Shown here one piece after another: positions 1 through 8,548 of a stretch of 64,000 nt of DNA. The notes under the pieces are model-generated. The model saw only the letters and a program-made list of their open reading frames with translations. It did not search any database and was not told where the DNA came from. The first letter of the stretch is position 1; each line of letters begins with the position of its first letter. The translations under genes and the position numbers were made by a program. The DNA is from Sphingobacterium prati (lineage in GTDB: Bacteria > Bacteroidota > Bacteroidia > Sphingobacteriales > Sphingobacteriaceae), in contig NZ_JABJWY010000039.1 of NCBI RefSeq assembly GCF_013167215.1, forward strand, positions 193,144-257,143, written 5' to 3'.

Positions 1-3000
1 CCGCTGTGATATTCAGTCGTGCATCCAAAGGGTCTCCGTTCCAGGTAATGGTACTTCCTTTTTGGAAAGTAAAATCTTTTTTCACTGGACCAAAACTAAA
101 CGAGTAACTTCCTTTGTCTACAGTAAATGTTCCCGATAAAGTAATTTTACTGCTAGCATCTATACCGGCATTTAATTCCGCCTGACCTTGGATATTAAGG
201 GCATCCTGGGAGCCTGCATCCAGAAGAATTTTAAATTTAGCCTCTTTGTCTGTCTGCAGGTTCAGATCCACATCCATTCCTGTCAATTTGGTAACGGTCA
301 TCGAATCCAACTTGGCAAATACATTCGCACGGGTTGTATCACTCTTGTCAACAAATTCGACCACCCCTTTACGGTCAGCCATCCCTGGGTTTTCATTTGG
401 CATGACAAAGGTGAAGTCAGTTTCGTCAAGTACTTTAATTGTTCCATCGACAACAGGCTTATCTAGATTTCCTCTGATCCGCAGATTGGAGGTAAGGTAC
501 ATCTTACCATAGAACATGTCATTGTCTGTCTGGGTAGAGTTTAGCACCTCAAAATTGTCGGTATTGACGTTGAGATTAAAATCAAAATCAGTATAGGTTT
601 TTGTATCGATCGAACCTGTTACCTTAGCGATATTTCCTTTTTTGTCTTCCAATGCAAATTTCGGGAAGCTGATCCCGCTATTATCAAAATGCACCGTCTC
701 ATCTTTTGCTTTGAAAAGGGCGTTGAGCATCGCGATGTTAAATTGAGCGTCTTTAAACTTGACATCGCCATCTATAAGCGGTTTGGAAGGGGAGCCCGTT
801 ATTTTTAGTTGACCTTCGAGGTTTCCTTTTGATTCTTTCAGATAGCCTAAACTAAATGCTTGCACAGTTTGCATGGTCAATGGCTGGATATCCAAGGTGA
901 AATCAAGGCTCGATTCTCCTTTCGGTGGACTGATAAAATCTCCGCTTAACACAACGTTGTTGCCATTTTCGCTGATACTGATGTTTGCATTATAGGTATT
1001 TTCCTTTTCATTATTGACTTTGATATTCACGTTTCCAACGGTGTCTTTTCCGACATAGAATTTATCGATGACCAGATCCGAAACAAATACAGGGTTACTT
1101 TCTAGTCGTGATATAGTCGCTTGCCCATTGATGCCACCGCCCAGATCCATAATATCGCTTTCGAGCATTTTACTTATAGTCTCAATACGGAAATTTTTGA
1201 AGGAAATATTGACGGGCGAATTCAATACGCTGTCCTGTGAAGAGATACTCAATTCTTGTCCCTTGTTGCTCAGTACAAAGTCATTTGCCTGAATGCCCGT
1301 GCTTCCAAATTTGAGCACGTTGGCCGGATTTACCGTCCATTTGTCGTAGTTCAGCATCAGTCCGTCCTGGAGTAGGCTAAAGACGAAAGCTCCATTATCC
1401 ACGCGCATATTGGCACCTAAATGATATTGTTCCTTCTCTTTCTTATCCTTGATCCATAACCCGAAATCCAGGTTATTCTGGATGACCTTACCACTGAACA
1501 CCGTATTGACCAGTTCAATATTACTGACCTTGATCTTATTGATCAAAGCAGAATAATAGAGGGTGCTGTCCAGGGTATTGATATCTAAGGTAACGTTATT
1601 TATTTCTGTTCCATCATAGATTATTTTAGGGGCATCCAGTTTGGCCAATATGGTTTTGGTGGCACTATTGAACATTCCATCTAAGGTAATATCTTTCATT
1701 TCTGTCAATTCCGGAACAAAATCCTGTACAAATTTGGTACGGGTCAATTGTGCTGAAAACTCGATGCTCTGCGGTTCATATTTGGGTACGCTGACAGGTT
1801 TTCCAGGTTGATAATAAACTTGCAAAATATCCTGAACAGCATTTTGTAATTCTAGAATCTTATATTTCCCAACCAAGTGTGCATTGAAAAAAGCAGATTT
1901 TAGGAGCAGCAAATTTCTGGATGTATCCGATTTTGCAATCAGGGAAATACTGTCCAAGGAATAGTAGGCATCGTTGTAGGCAATGGACGAGTTGGTGATA
2001 TGTGCCTCTCCATTCAGAAAGTTTGGATCAGCTGAAGTAAAATGACCGACCATCTTACCATGGTATTTGAAATCGTCCGCCATTAGTTTCAGATTTTTGA
2101 GGTTGATGGTATCCACCATCAGTTCAAAATCTACCTGGGGATACGTGGATTTCATATTGGCCGTGGCATCCAGTTTCAGCTTAATATTGGGATCGGGGCT
2201 CACAACCGATGCTTTGATATCTCCTTTATCTGCAGTGATATTCATATCGATATTCTGATACCGATAGCCCATGGCATCCATGCGGTTTACTTTACCATCG
2301 AAATTGGCTACAAGTTTCTTGGGATCCGTGCCATGTCCTTTTATTTTCCCTTCAAAGGAAAGAATTCCTAAGGTACTATCCATTTTCATGATCTTCCCAA
2401 TATCAAAATCGCGGATGCTAACAAGAGCATCGTAGCTGGTATCTCTGCTTGCCATGCTGACTTTACCGTCAAATTTTGCCGTTCCTTTTTCGGTCACCAA
2501 TGAAAGATTGGTATCAAAAGCTGTCATACCGCCTTTAAAGGTGCCTGTTAGTCCGATCGTATTCGGCAGCTCGATATTGGCTGGCAGCATGGATTTCGCA
2601 ACGAGTTTTTCAATATCGGAACGTCCTGTCGTTAATTTTTTTAGATTCAGGTCCATGGACATTTTATCCACATTTGGCAATCCTTTGAGTCGCATACTAG
2701 CGATTACCCGCGTATTGGATAGGGTCTGGAAATCAATATTAGGAATATTGAGGTCGTTTAACTTGCCTATCACACGTCCATCAATATTGAACTTTTTGTC
2801 CATCAAGGGTTTCATGACCTGCATCGTGTCGAGGAAAGGAGCAAAGTAATAAATGTCGCGCATATCGACATGGCTCTTTTTAAGCGTCGCATTCACATAG
2901 ATCAGTTCCGGTTTTTTGGTAATGATATCCAGGGAAGGGTAAGTTACTTTGAAGTAATCCCGAATAAGTGTACGCGGTGTTTCCGCGTAGAGGTTTTTAA

Positions 3001-4231
3001 TTTCTGCTCCTGTATTTGTATACTTGAAGTCACCTTTGAGCTGTTTGATGACCAAGCCTGAGTGATCGGATGCGGTCAGCTCATTCAGTGACCCACTAAT
3101 GGAGTCCGCACTGTAATATAAGTCGGTTAGATTTGTTTTTATCCCCGGAATTTTAATATTGAAGTAATCAAAGCCTTTCATGCGTGCCTGATTATCATCT
3201 CTGTAGACCAGACTTGTATTATTGATACTGATATCCTTGGCAGAGACAACCCACTTGATTTTTGTGGTATCTGCTGTCGTGCTGCCTTTGGGCGGAGTTT
3301 TCCTAGGTACCTTTCCAAAGAGTACCTCGTTATCGGCGCCATCAAGTTGGATGGTTTGAAGGTCGACAATCTCTTTGTTTAAATCAATTTTGTTGATATC
3401 AGCCCGAAGATTCTTTATATTAAACTTGGTTTTCAGCGTAGTGGATTCATCCTCATACCGAACAAGGATATTGGCCAGCTCGGCGATCTGTATCCCTACA
3501 TCCGGAAGGAGGGTCGTTGTTTGCGCCGTCTTGTCCGTAATCCCGAAATCTTCGACCGATGGAGCAGCACCTTCAGCGACCGGCTTCCATTGTTTTACGC
3601 TCGCATTCAAACCGTCTATTTTTACCTTCGGTAGGTTGAAGGCCATGTTTTTGGTCAGGTCAAATTTTTTAATATTGGTATTTAGCGTGCCCAGATACAC
3701 ATCAGCGCTTGTTCCAATAACATCGTCAGCATAAACGATATGAAATTTATCAAGCTTTACTTTGTCCAGGTTAAAAACGAGGGCAGAAGTGGTATCTGCG
3801 GTAGCTTTACTTTCCTTTTCGGAGGCAAATGCTTTGACGATATAATCAAAATTAAAGGAACTGTCAGGTAATGTTCTTCGAATTTTTGTAGTGATCCCTT
3901 CCGCTTCGATACTTTGGATTTCTACGGTATTTTTCAGAAGTTTGAGCATGTTGATGTCCACAGCAATGCTTTTTCCGGCAACGAGTGTATCCTTGCTCTG
4001 ATCCCCCATATAGATATCTTGTAACACTAACTTTTTCGGAAAATCAATATTGATGTAACCGATTTTAACTGGAGTGCCTATTTTCCCTTCGACATAATGC
4101 GTTACTTTTCCGGCAATATAGTTTTGAACGGCGGGTATCCGGATTAAGAATACGATTAAAATAACCAGCGCAATTATTACTCCAATAATCCACAATATTG
4201 TTTTGAATGCAATTCGGGTAAATCTGTTCAA
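1..4231 (-). CDS. TamB-like AsmA-family protein (C-terminus beyond window)
   Basis: About 1410 codons of one open frame run off the left edge, so the C-terminus is missing. The likely start is TTG at 4231: an in-frame TAG lies eight codons upstream and no ATG lies between. The N-terminus (NRFTRIAF, then a hydrophobic helix at about residues 9-31) is a signal anchor, followed by an AsmA-like region (VEGKIGTPVKIGYINID) and a very long periplasmic beta-rich body with many repeated 'L.G.FK' strands. The last part seen (GNLDKPVVDGTIKV, then FVMPNENPG) resembles the DUF490/TamB C-terminal domain. Family members bridge inner and outer membranes and take part in outer-membrane protein assembly or lipid transport. 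The tamA-like partner is not in the window. The family call is strong; the exact role in Bacteroidota is inference. Confidence 0.85.
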   Translation of the reverse strand, partial: MNRFTRIAFKTILWIIGVIIALVILIVFLIRIPAVQNYIAGKVTHYVEGKIGTPVKIGYINIDFPKKLVLQDIYMGDQSKDTLVAGKSIAVDINMLKLLKNTVEIQSIEAEGITTKIRRTLPDSSFNFDYIVKAFASEKESKATADTTSALVFNLDKVKLDKFHIVYADDVIGTSADVYLGTLNTNIKKFDLTKNMAFNLPKVKIDGLNASVKQWKPVAEGAAPSVEDFGITDKTAQTTTLLPDVGIQIAELANILVRYEDESTTLKTKFNIKNLRADINKIDLNKEIVDLQTIQLDGADNEVLFGKVPRKTPPKGSTTADTTKIKWVVSAKDISINNTSLVYRDDNQARMKGFDYFNIKIPGIKTNLTDLYYSADSISGSLNELTASDHSGLVIKQLKGDFKYTNTGAEIKNLYAETPRTLIRDYFKVTYPSLDIITKKPELIYVNATLKKSHVDMRDIYYFAPFLDTMQVMKPLMDKKFNIDGRVIGKLNDLNIPNIDFQTLSNTRVIASMRLKGLPNVDKMSMDLNLKKLTTGRSDIEKLVAKSMLPANIELPNTIGLTGTFKGGMTAFDTNLSLVTEKGTAKFDGKVSMASRDTSYDALVSIRDFDIGKIMKMDSTLGILSFEGKIKGHGTDPKKLVANFDGKVNRMDAMGYRYQNIDMNITADKGDIKASVVSPDPNIKLKLDATANMKSTYPQVDFELMVDTINLKNLKLMADDFKYHGKMVGHFTSADPNFLNGEAHITNSSIAYNDAYYSLDSISLIAKSDTSRNLLLLKSAFFNAHLVGKYKILELQNAVQDILQVYYQPGKPVSVPKYEPQSIEFSAQLTRTKFVQDFVPELTEMKDITLDGMFNSATKTILAKLDAPKIIYDGTEINNVTLDINTLDSTLYYSALINKIKVSNIELVNTVFSGKVIQNNLDFGLWIKDKKEKEQYHLGANMRVDNGAFVFSLLQDGLMLNYDKWTVNPANVLKFGSTGIQANDFVLSNKGQELSISSQDSVLNSPVNISFKNFRIETISKMLESDIMDLGGGINGQATISRLESNPVFVSDLVIDKFYVGKDTVGNVNIKVNNEKENTYNANISISENGNNVVLSGDFISPPKGESSLDFTLDIQPLTMQTVQAFSLGYLKESKGNLEGQLKITGSPSKPLIDGDVKFKDAQFNIAMLNALFKAKDETVHFDNSGISFPKFALEDKKGNIAKVTGSIDTKTYTDFDFNLNVNTDNFEVLNSTQTDNDMFYGKMYLTSNLRIRGNLDKPVVDGTIKVLDETDFTFVMPNENPGMADRKGVVEFVDKSDTTRANVFAKLDSMTVTKLTGMDVDLNLQTDKEAKFKILLDAGSQDALNIQGQAELNAGIDASSKITLSGTFTVDKGSYSFSFGPVKKDFTFQKGSTITWNGDPLDARLNITA

Positions 4232-4595
4232 CGTATAATTTGATTTAAGTATCTAATAATAAAAATTAAAACGGAAAAAAGTTTGCAAAGTTTTTCAGAT
4301 ATTAACTTATATCACTGCTTTTTCAGCAAACTAAGATAAATTTGCTTGTATATGCAAGTTAATTGTGCTCACATGGACAAGCAAATTTTACTAATTCCCC
4401 ACTTGTGCCTAAAAATCTTGTCAAAGAGGAGTATTATATAAAACACATCAAATAATTGACCAAACCATTTTTGGAGTATAAACTTTTCTGTTTTTTAATT
4501 TTATGTTAACAAAAGCAAATGATTTCTATCCATCTGTACAAAGATAGCTGTTTACCTTTGAGAATCTTTCGCTTCTATTAGGAAGAACAAGACAA
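4232..4595. other. Non-coding gap upstream of tamB-like gene
   Basis: AT-rich gap between the start of the tamB-like gene and the end of the doxX-like gene, both on the minus strand. I see no convincing ORF and no TAnnTTTG promoter element on the minus strand. It holds an 11-bp perfect inverted repeat, AAATTTGCTTG (4338-4348) and CAAGCAAATTT (4378-4388), separated by 29 bases. It presumably contains the promoter of the tamB-like gene. Confidence 0.5.
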
Positions 4596-4970
4596 CTACG
4601 CCATAAGTTTTTTGTATTTTCCCCAATTTTCAAATACCACCCATAGCCAAATGATGAATAGTACAGCCCAGATCACCAATCCCTGTTGGCTATAAAAAAC
4701 CATATTATGCGTAAAAATACCAATTAGTATCGGCAGGATAACCAGTGCACCGACAGTTCTTGTCTTAGGGAGGAGAAATAACAAGCCACCGATGATTTCG
4801 ATGACACCGACAAGGGGCAATAACCATTTTATCGTGCCGAAAGCTTCAAACACCTTTTGCATATCCATGTCCATTGGTGGGATAGGCATATAATGAAGGA
4901 TTTTATCTAGGCCTGCATTCATAAAAAGTAAGCCAAACAAAACACAAACGATATTCTTTAGGATTTTCAT
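4596..4970 (-). CDS. DoxX-like family membrane protein
   Basis: 124 residues, nearly all in four predicted membrane helices (about 5-20, 45-68, 73-90, 98-114). The FMNAGLDKILHY segment after the first helix and the helix containing VGVIEIIGGLLFLLP are typical of DoxX/DoxX-like proteins. These small inner-membrane proteins are often linked to oxidative or thiol stress, but biochemical roles are poorly fixed. It lies 23 bases downstream of the DUF4342 gene on the same strand, so the two are probably co-transcribed. No catalytic residues are visible; function beyond the family is unknown. Confidence 0.8.
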   Translation of the reverse strand: MKILKNIVCVLFGLLFMNAGLDKILHYMPIPPMDMDMQKVFEAFGTIKWLLPLVGVIEIIGGLLFLLPKTRTVGALVILPILIGIFTHNMVFYSQQGLVIWAVLFIIWLWVVFENWGKYKKLMA

Positions 4971-4993
4971 GATCGTAAATTTTAGAGGTCGAC

Positions 4994-5296
4994 TTAGTTG
5001 ACAGTAATCGTTGTGGGTGGTTCTGCAGGACCATCCTTTTTATCCTCTTCTTTCTTTTCGCTGTTGCGCTCTACTGTGATTGTACATTCAGTGAGCAGGG
5101 CTGCCACGGCGCCAATTGCGGCAAATACAGGTGCCAAGATCAATCCGATCGCACCAACAGTAATCGGAAAACTCATGATTTCTTTACCATGCTTGTCCGA
5201 AATACTAATTTTATTTACATTACCCTCTGCAATGATTTCTTTGATCTTTTGTAAGAGGTTTTCTCCGTTGATTTGAAATGTTTCCTTGAATCCCAT
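4994..5296 (-). CDS. DUF4342 domain protein
   Basis: 100 residues from ATG 5296 (MGFKETFQ). An upstream ATG at 5335 would add 13 residues but would place the start inside the repeated promoter-like region, so I prefer 5296. The first 45 residues (GENLLQKIKEIIAEGNVNKI, then I.D..GKEIMSFP) match the DUF4342 pattern. A hydrophobic segment (VGAIGLILAPVFAAIGAVAA) follows, then a charged, lysine- and acid-rich tail. It probably associates with the membrane. It precedes doxX-like in a two-gene unit. Two 12-bp direct repeats lie just upstream. Function unknown. Confidence 0.7.
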   Translation of the reverse strand: MGFKETFQINGENLLQKIKEIIAEGNVNKISISDKHGKEIMSFPITVGAIGLILAPVFAAIGAVAALLTECTITVERNSEKKEEDKKDGPAEPPTTITVN

Positions 5297-5318
5297 AATG
5301 ATATAATTTAAGTTCGTT

Positions 5319-5362
5319 CTTATAAAGTTATTCATTTTTTTATAGGAATCCTTATAAAGTTA
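5319..5362 (-). promoter_or_regulatory. Direct repeats upstream of DUF4342-doxX unit
   Basis: CTTATAAAGTTA occurs at 5319-5330 and again, exactly, at 5351-5362, a period of 32 bases or about three helical turns. On the coding (minus) strand both read TAACTTTATAAG, each starting with a near match to the -7 element TAnnTTTG. They may be tandem promoters or a two-site operator. Confidence 0.4.
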
Positions 5363-5441
5363 AAAATCAGCAAGGGGCTAGCCTGTAAAAAATAGTATGA
5401 TTCTAACGAGCCATTAACAGAAGGGAAAGTGGACATCAAAA

Positions 5442-5468
5442 AAAGTCCCGCGGAGGTCGCGGGACTTT
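5442..5468 (-). terminator. Rho-independent terminator of valS
   Basis: An 11-bp perfect stem (AAAGTCCCGCG, loop 5453-5457, CGCGGGACTTT) lies 22 bases past the valS stop and is followed on the minus strand by a run of T. Confidence 0.9.
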
Positions 5469-5490
5469 GAAAAATTAGGATATTATGTTT

Positions 5491-8127
5491 TTAACGTAAA
5501 GTCGTTAAGCTTTCTTGAAGGATCTTAATTTTAGTCTCTGCGTCTGCTTTTTTACTTTTTTCGTTTTCAACGATTTCAGGTTTTGCATTTTGTACAAAGC
5601 GTTCGTTTGAAAGTTTCTTATCAACAGATACCAAGAATCCCTTTAGATATTCCAACTCTTTTTCGATACGTTCACGCTCAGCATCGACGTCAATATTGTT
5701 CTCCAATAGCACATAACATTCATCTTTACCAGCCAGGAAACTTGTCGCACCGGCGACTTTCTCTGTAACGAATGTGACTGCCTCGAGGTTGGCAATTTTT
5801 GTGATGATCGCAATGTATTGCGCAAGATCAATATCAGATTGTTGGTTAATCGCCAGAGGTAATGCTACTTTTGGAGAAAGACCTTTTAAGTTGCGAATGT
5901 TACGCACTTCAGAAATAATTTGTTGCGCTACCGCAAAATCTTTGATCAGCTGCTCATCAAACGTGTTTGTTGTTGGAAATTCAGCGACGATGATGCAGTC
6001 TTTCTCGTCTTTAACGCCGAATAGTTCATCATGCCAAAGTTCTTCCGTTAAGAAAGGCATAAATGGATGTACCAAAGTCAATATGCGTTGAAAGAAAGAT
6101 TTTACCGTTTCTAAGGTTTCCGAGGCGATAGGAGAACCGTAAGCCGGTTTGACCAGTTCGAGATACCAGGCACAAAAATCATCCCATACTAATTTGTAGG
6201 TTGTCATCAAGGCATCCGATAAACGGTAGTGCTTGAAGTTTTCTTCAATCTCCACCAATGCCTGGTTGAACCGTGCATCAAACCAGGATGCCGAAATTTT
6301 ATCGGATTCCGAAGCCGGAGCATCCACAACTTCCAGCCCTTTTACCAAACGGAAAGCATTCCAGATTTTATTGGCAAAATTACGGCCTTGTACACAAAGC
6401 TCGACATCAAAAGGTAAGTCATTTCCGGCAGGAGCCGTCAATAGCATTCCCATGCGTGTTGCATCAGCTCCATATTCATTCATCAGATCAATAGGATCAG
6501 GCGAATTACCTAAAGATTTTGACATCTTACGGCCTTGCTTGTCCCGGACAATACCAGTGAAATAAACATTTTCAAAAGGTAATTGTCCACGGAATTCATA
6601 ACCAGATACGATCATACGTGCCACCCAGAAGAAAATAATATCTGGTGCAGTGACCAAATCTTGTGTAGGGTAGTAGTAGTTAATTTCTTTATTTTCAGGA
6701 TCGTTAATGCCGTTGAAGACAGAAATTGGCCATAACCAAGCTGAAAACCAAGTATCAAGGACATCTTCATCCTGGCGTAAATCTGCAAGCGTTAGATTGG
6801 CATTGTTCGACTTTTGTTGGGCCAGTGAAAGTGCTTCCTCGGCAGTTTGCGCAACGACAAAATCGTCGTTACCGTCACCATAGAAGTACGCTGGTATTTG
6901 ATGCCCCCACCACAATTGTCTTGAAATGTTCCAGTCTGTCACATTTTCCATCCAGTTGCGGTAGCTATTTTTGAATTTAGTCGGATGGAATTTAATCGTA
7001 TCGTCCATGACATTATCCAAGGCAGGCTTTGCCAGGTCTTCCATTTTTAGAAACCATTGATTAGAAATCTTCGGTTCAATAACCGCACCAGTTCTTTCTG
7101 ATGTTCCGACATTATTGCTGTAGTTCTCTACTTTTTCCAATAATCCTTTTTCTTCAAGTTCCTTTTCGATCTCTTTACGTACCTTGAAGCGATCCATACC
7201 GGCATAATGTAGGCCATTGTCATTCAATTTTGCTTCATCGGTAAAGATATCCACGAATTCCAAATCATGCTTTTTGCCAAGTTCGTAGTCATTGACATCG
7301 TGAGCCGGAGTAACTTTGAGGCAGCCGGTACCAAATTCCAAATCAACATATTCATCTTCAATGATATTCACTTTACGCCCGACGATAGGTACAATCACTT
7401 GTTTTCCTTTTAACCAGGTGTAACGCGTGTCATTTGGATTGATACATACAGCAGTATCACCAAAGATTGTTTCAGGACGTGTTGTTGCAACAACAATATA
7501 TTTGTCTGATCCCTCGACTTGATATTTTAGATGGTATAATTTACCGTTCTTTTCTTTGTAAACAACTTCTTCATCGGAAATATTGGTTTTTGCTTCCGGA
7601 TCCCAGTTGACCATGCGGTAACCACGGTAGATTAACCCCTTATTATATAGATTGACAAATACACGGATCACTGATTGATACAATTCAGGATCCATTGTAA
7701 AACGGGTACGGTCCCAATCACATGAGGCTCCAAGTTTTTCGAGCTGCTTTAGAATAATACCACCATATTTCTCTTTCCATTCCCAGGCATGCTTCAAAAA
7801 ATCCTCACGCGATAATGATCTTTTGTCAATACCTTGCTCCTTTAACATAGCGACGACTTTGGCTTCAGTAGCGATGGAAGCGTGATCGGTCCCAGGTACC
7901 CAACAAGCGTTTTTACCCTGCATCCGCGCGCGACGGATCAAAACGTCTTGAATGGTATTATTCAGCATATGACCCATGTGCAATACGCCAGTGACATTCG
8001 GTGGTGGCATTACAATCGTATAAGGTTCACGTTCGTCAGGAGTAGATCGGAAAAATCCGTTCGCTTTCCAATAGCTGTACCATTTTTCTTCAGCTTCTTT
8101 TGGATTGTAAGTTTTCGCTATGCTCAT
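5491..8127 (-). CDS. valS: Valyl-tRNA synthetase
   Basis: Class I aminoacyl-tRNA synthetase that charges tRNA-Val in the cytoplasm. From MSIAKTYNPK the protein is 878 residues, normal for ValS; an in-frame ATG at 8145 would add six residues, but MSIAKTYNPK matches the usual family start. The ATP-binding HIGH motif appears as HMGH at about residues 50-53 in PPPNVTGVLHMGH. The KMSKS loop is at about residues 534-538. The editing domain carries GTDHAS and TTRPETIFGDTAV. The C-terminus has the charged coiled-coil tRNA-binding arm (DAERERIEKELEYLKGF). It is monocistronic, with a terminator just downstream and a TACTTTTG -7 element upstream. Confidence 0.97.
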   Translation of the reverse strand: MSIAKTYNPKEAEEKWYSYWKANGFFRSTPDEREPYTIVMPPPNVTGVLHMGHMLNNTIQDVLIRRARMQGKNACWVPGTDHASIATEAKVVAMLKEQGIDKRSLSREDFLKHAWEWKEKYGGIILKQLEKLGASCDWDRTRFTMDPELYQSVIRVFVNLYNKGLIYRGYRMVNWDPEAKTNISDEEVVYKEKNGKLYHLKYQVEGSDKYIVVATTRPETIFGDTAVCINPNDTRYTWLKGKQVIVPIVGRKVNIIEDEYVDLEFGTGCLKVTPAHDVNDYELGKKHDLEFVDIFTDEAKLNDNGLHYAGMDRFKVRKEIEKELEEKGLLEKVENYSNNVGTSERTGAVIEPKISNQWFLKMEDLAKPALDNVMDDTIKFHPTKFKNSYRNWMENVTDWNISRQLWWGHQIPAYFYGDGNDDFVVAQTAEEALSLAQQKSNNANLTLADLRQDEDVLDTWFSAWLWPISVFNGINDPENKEINYYYPTQDLVTAPDIIFFWVARMIVSGYEFRGQLPFENVYFTGIVRDKQGRKMSKSLGNSPDPIDLMNEYGADATRMGMLLTAPAGNDLPFDVELCVQGRNFANKIWNAFRLVKGLEVVDAPASESDKISASWFDARFNQALVEIEENFKHYRLSDALMTTYKLVWDDFCAWYLELVKPAYGSPIASETLETVKSFFQRILTLVHPFMPFLTEELWHDELFGVKDEKDCIIVAEFPTTNTFDEQLIKDFAVAQQIISEVRNIRNLKGLSPKVALPLAINQQSDIDLAQYIAIITKIANLEAVTFVTEKVAGATSFLAGKDECYVLLENNIDVDAERERIEKELEYLKGFLVSVDKKLSNERFVQNAKPEIVENEKSKKADAETKIKILQESLTTLR

Positions 8128-8159
8128 TTTAAATTTTATATTCAAATTTTTAAGGAATA

Positions 8160-8167
8160 CAAAAGTA
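8160..8167 (-). promoter_or_regulatory. -7 promoter element of valS
   Basis: On the minus strand this reads TACTTTTG, a full match to the Bacteroidota -7 consensus TAnnTTTG. It predicts a transcript start near 8155 and a short leader before ATG 8127. No TTG/TTTG -33 box is seen at the usual spacing. Confidence 0.5.
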
Positions 8168-8220
8168 AGGAATTCTATGTTATTTTCCTTGTTATCATTG
8201 ATCTTGTTATTGATTGTAGA

Positions 8221-8340
8221 TCAAAGACCAAGGATAAGGGTTGAAGGATCAACGTTAAGGATCAATGATTAAAGATCAGAGCTGAAGAATAAAGGAAAAA
8301 CAATTAGAGATCAGAGCTAAAGGATGAAAAGGGGCAAGCA
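8221..8340. repeat. Degenerate purine-rich intergenic repeats
   Basis: The roughly 350-base gap between valS and the next gene is filled with imperfect short repeats. AGATCAGAGCT occurs at 8273-8283 and 8308-8318, each followed by a variant of GAAGAAT/AAAGGAT, and related 'AAGGATCAA' units lie before them. A second pyrimidine/A-rich stretch with ACTCA and ACTAC units occupies about 8426-8458. No ORF or RNA gene is recognisable. Confidence 0.6.
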
Positions 8341-8516
8341 TTAGAGATCGAAGAGAATGTACAAAGAGTCAAAAATTAAAAAGACGGAACCATTCAAATA
8401 AGCCGAAAGCTTGTACTAGTAGATCTCAATACTCACTACTAACTACTCAATACGCAAACCTTAATACTTTTTTAATCTTTTCTTCATATTACTAACCATT
8501 TAGCATGAAATTAATG

Positions 8517-8524
8517 TAAATTTG
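8517..8524 (+). promoter_or_regulatory. -7 promoter element of sulfatase-fold operon
   Basis: TAAATTTG, a full match to TAnnTTTG, 24 bases before ATG 8549. It implies a transcript start near 8530, which rules out the TTG at 8522 as the start codon. No clear -33 box is seen. Confidence 0.6.
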
Positions 8525-8548
8525 CCTGTTTTATTTTTACACGAAAGA

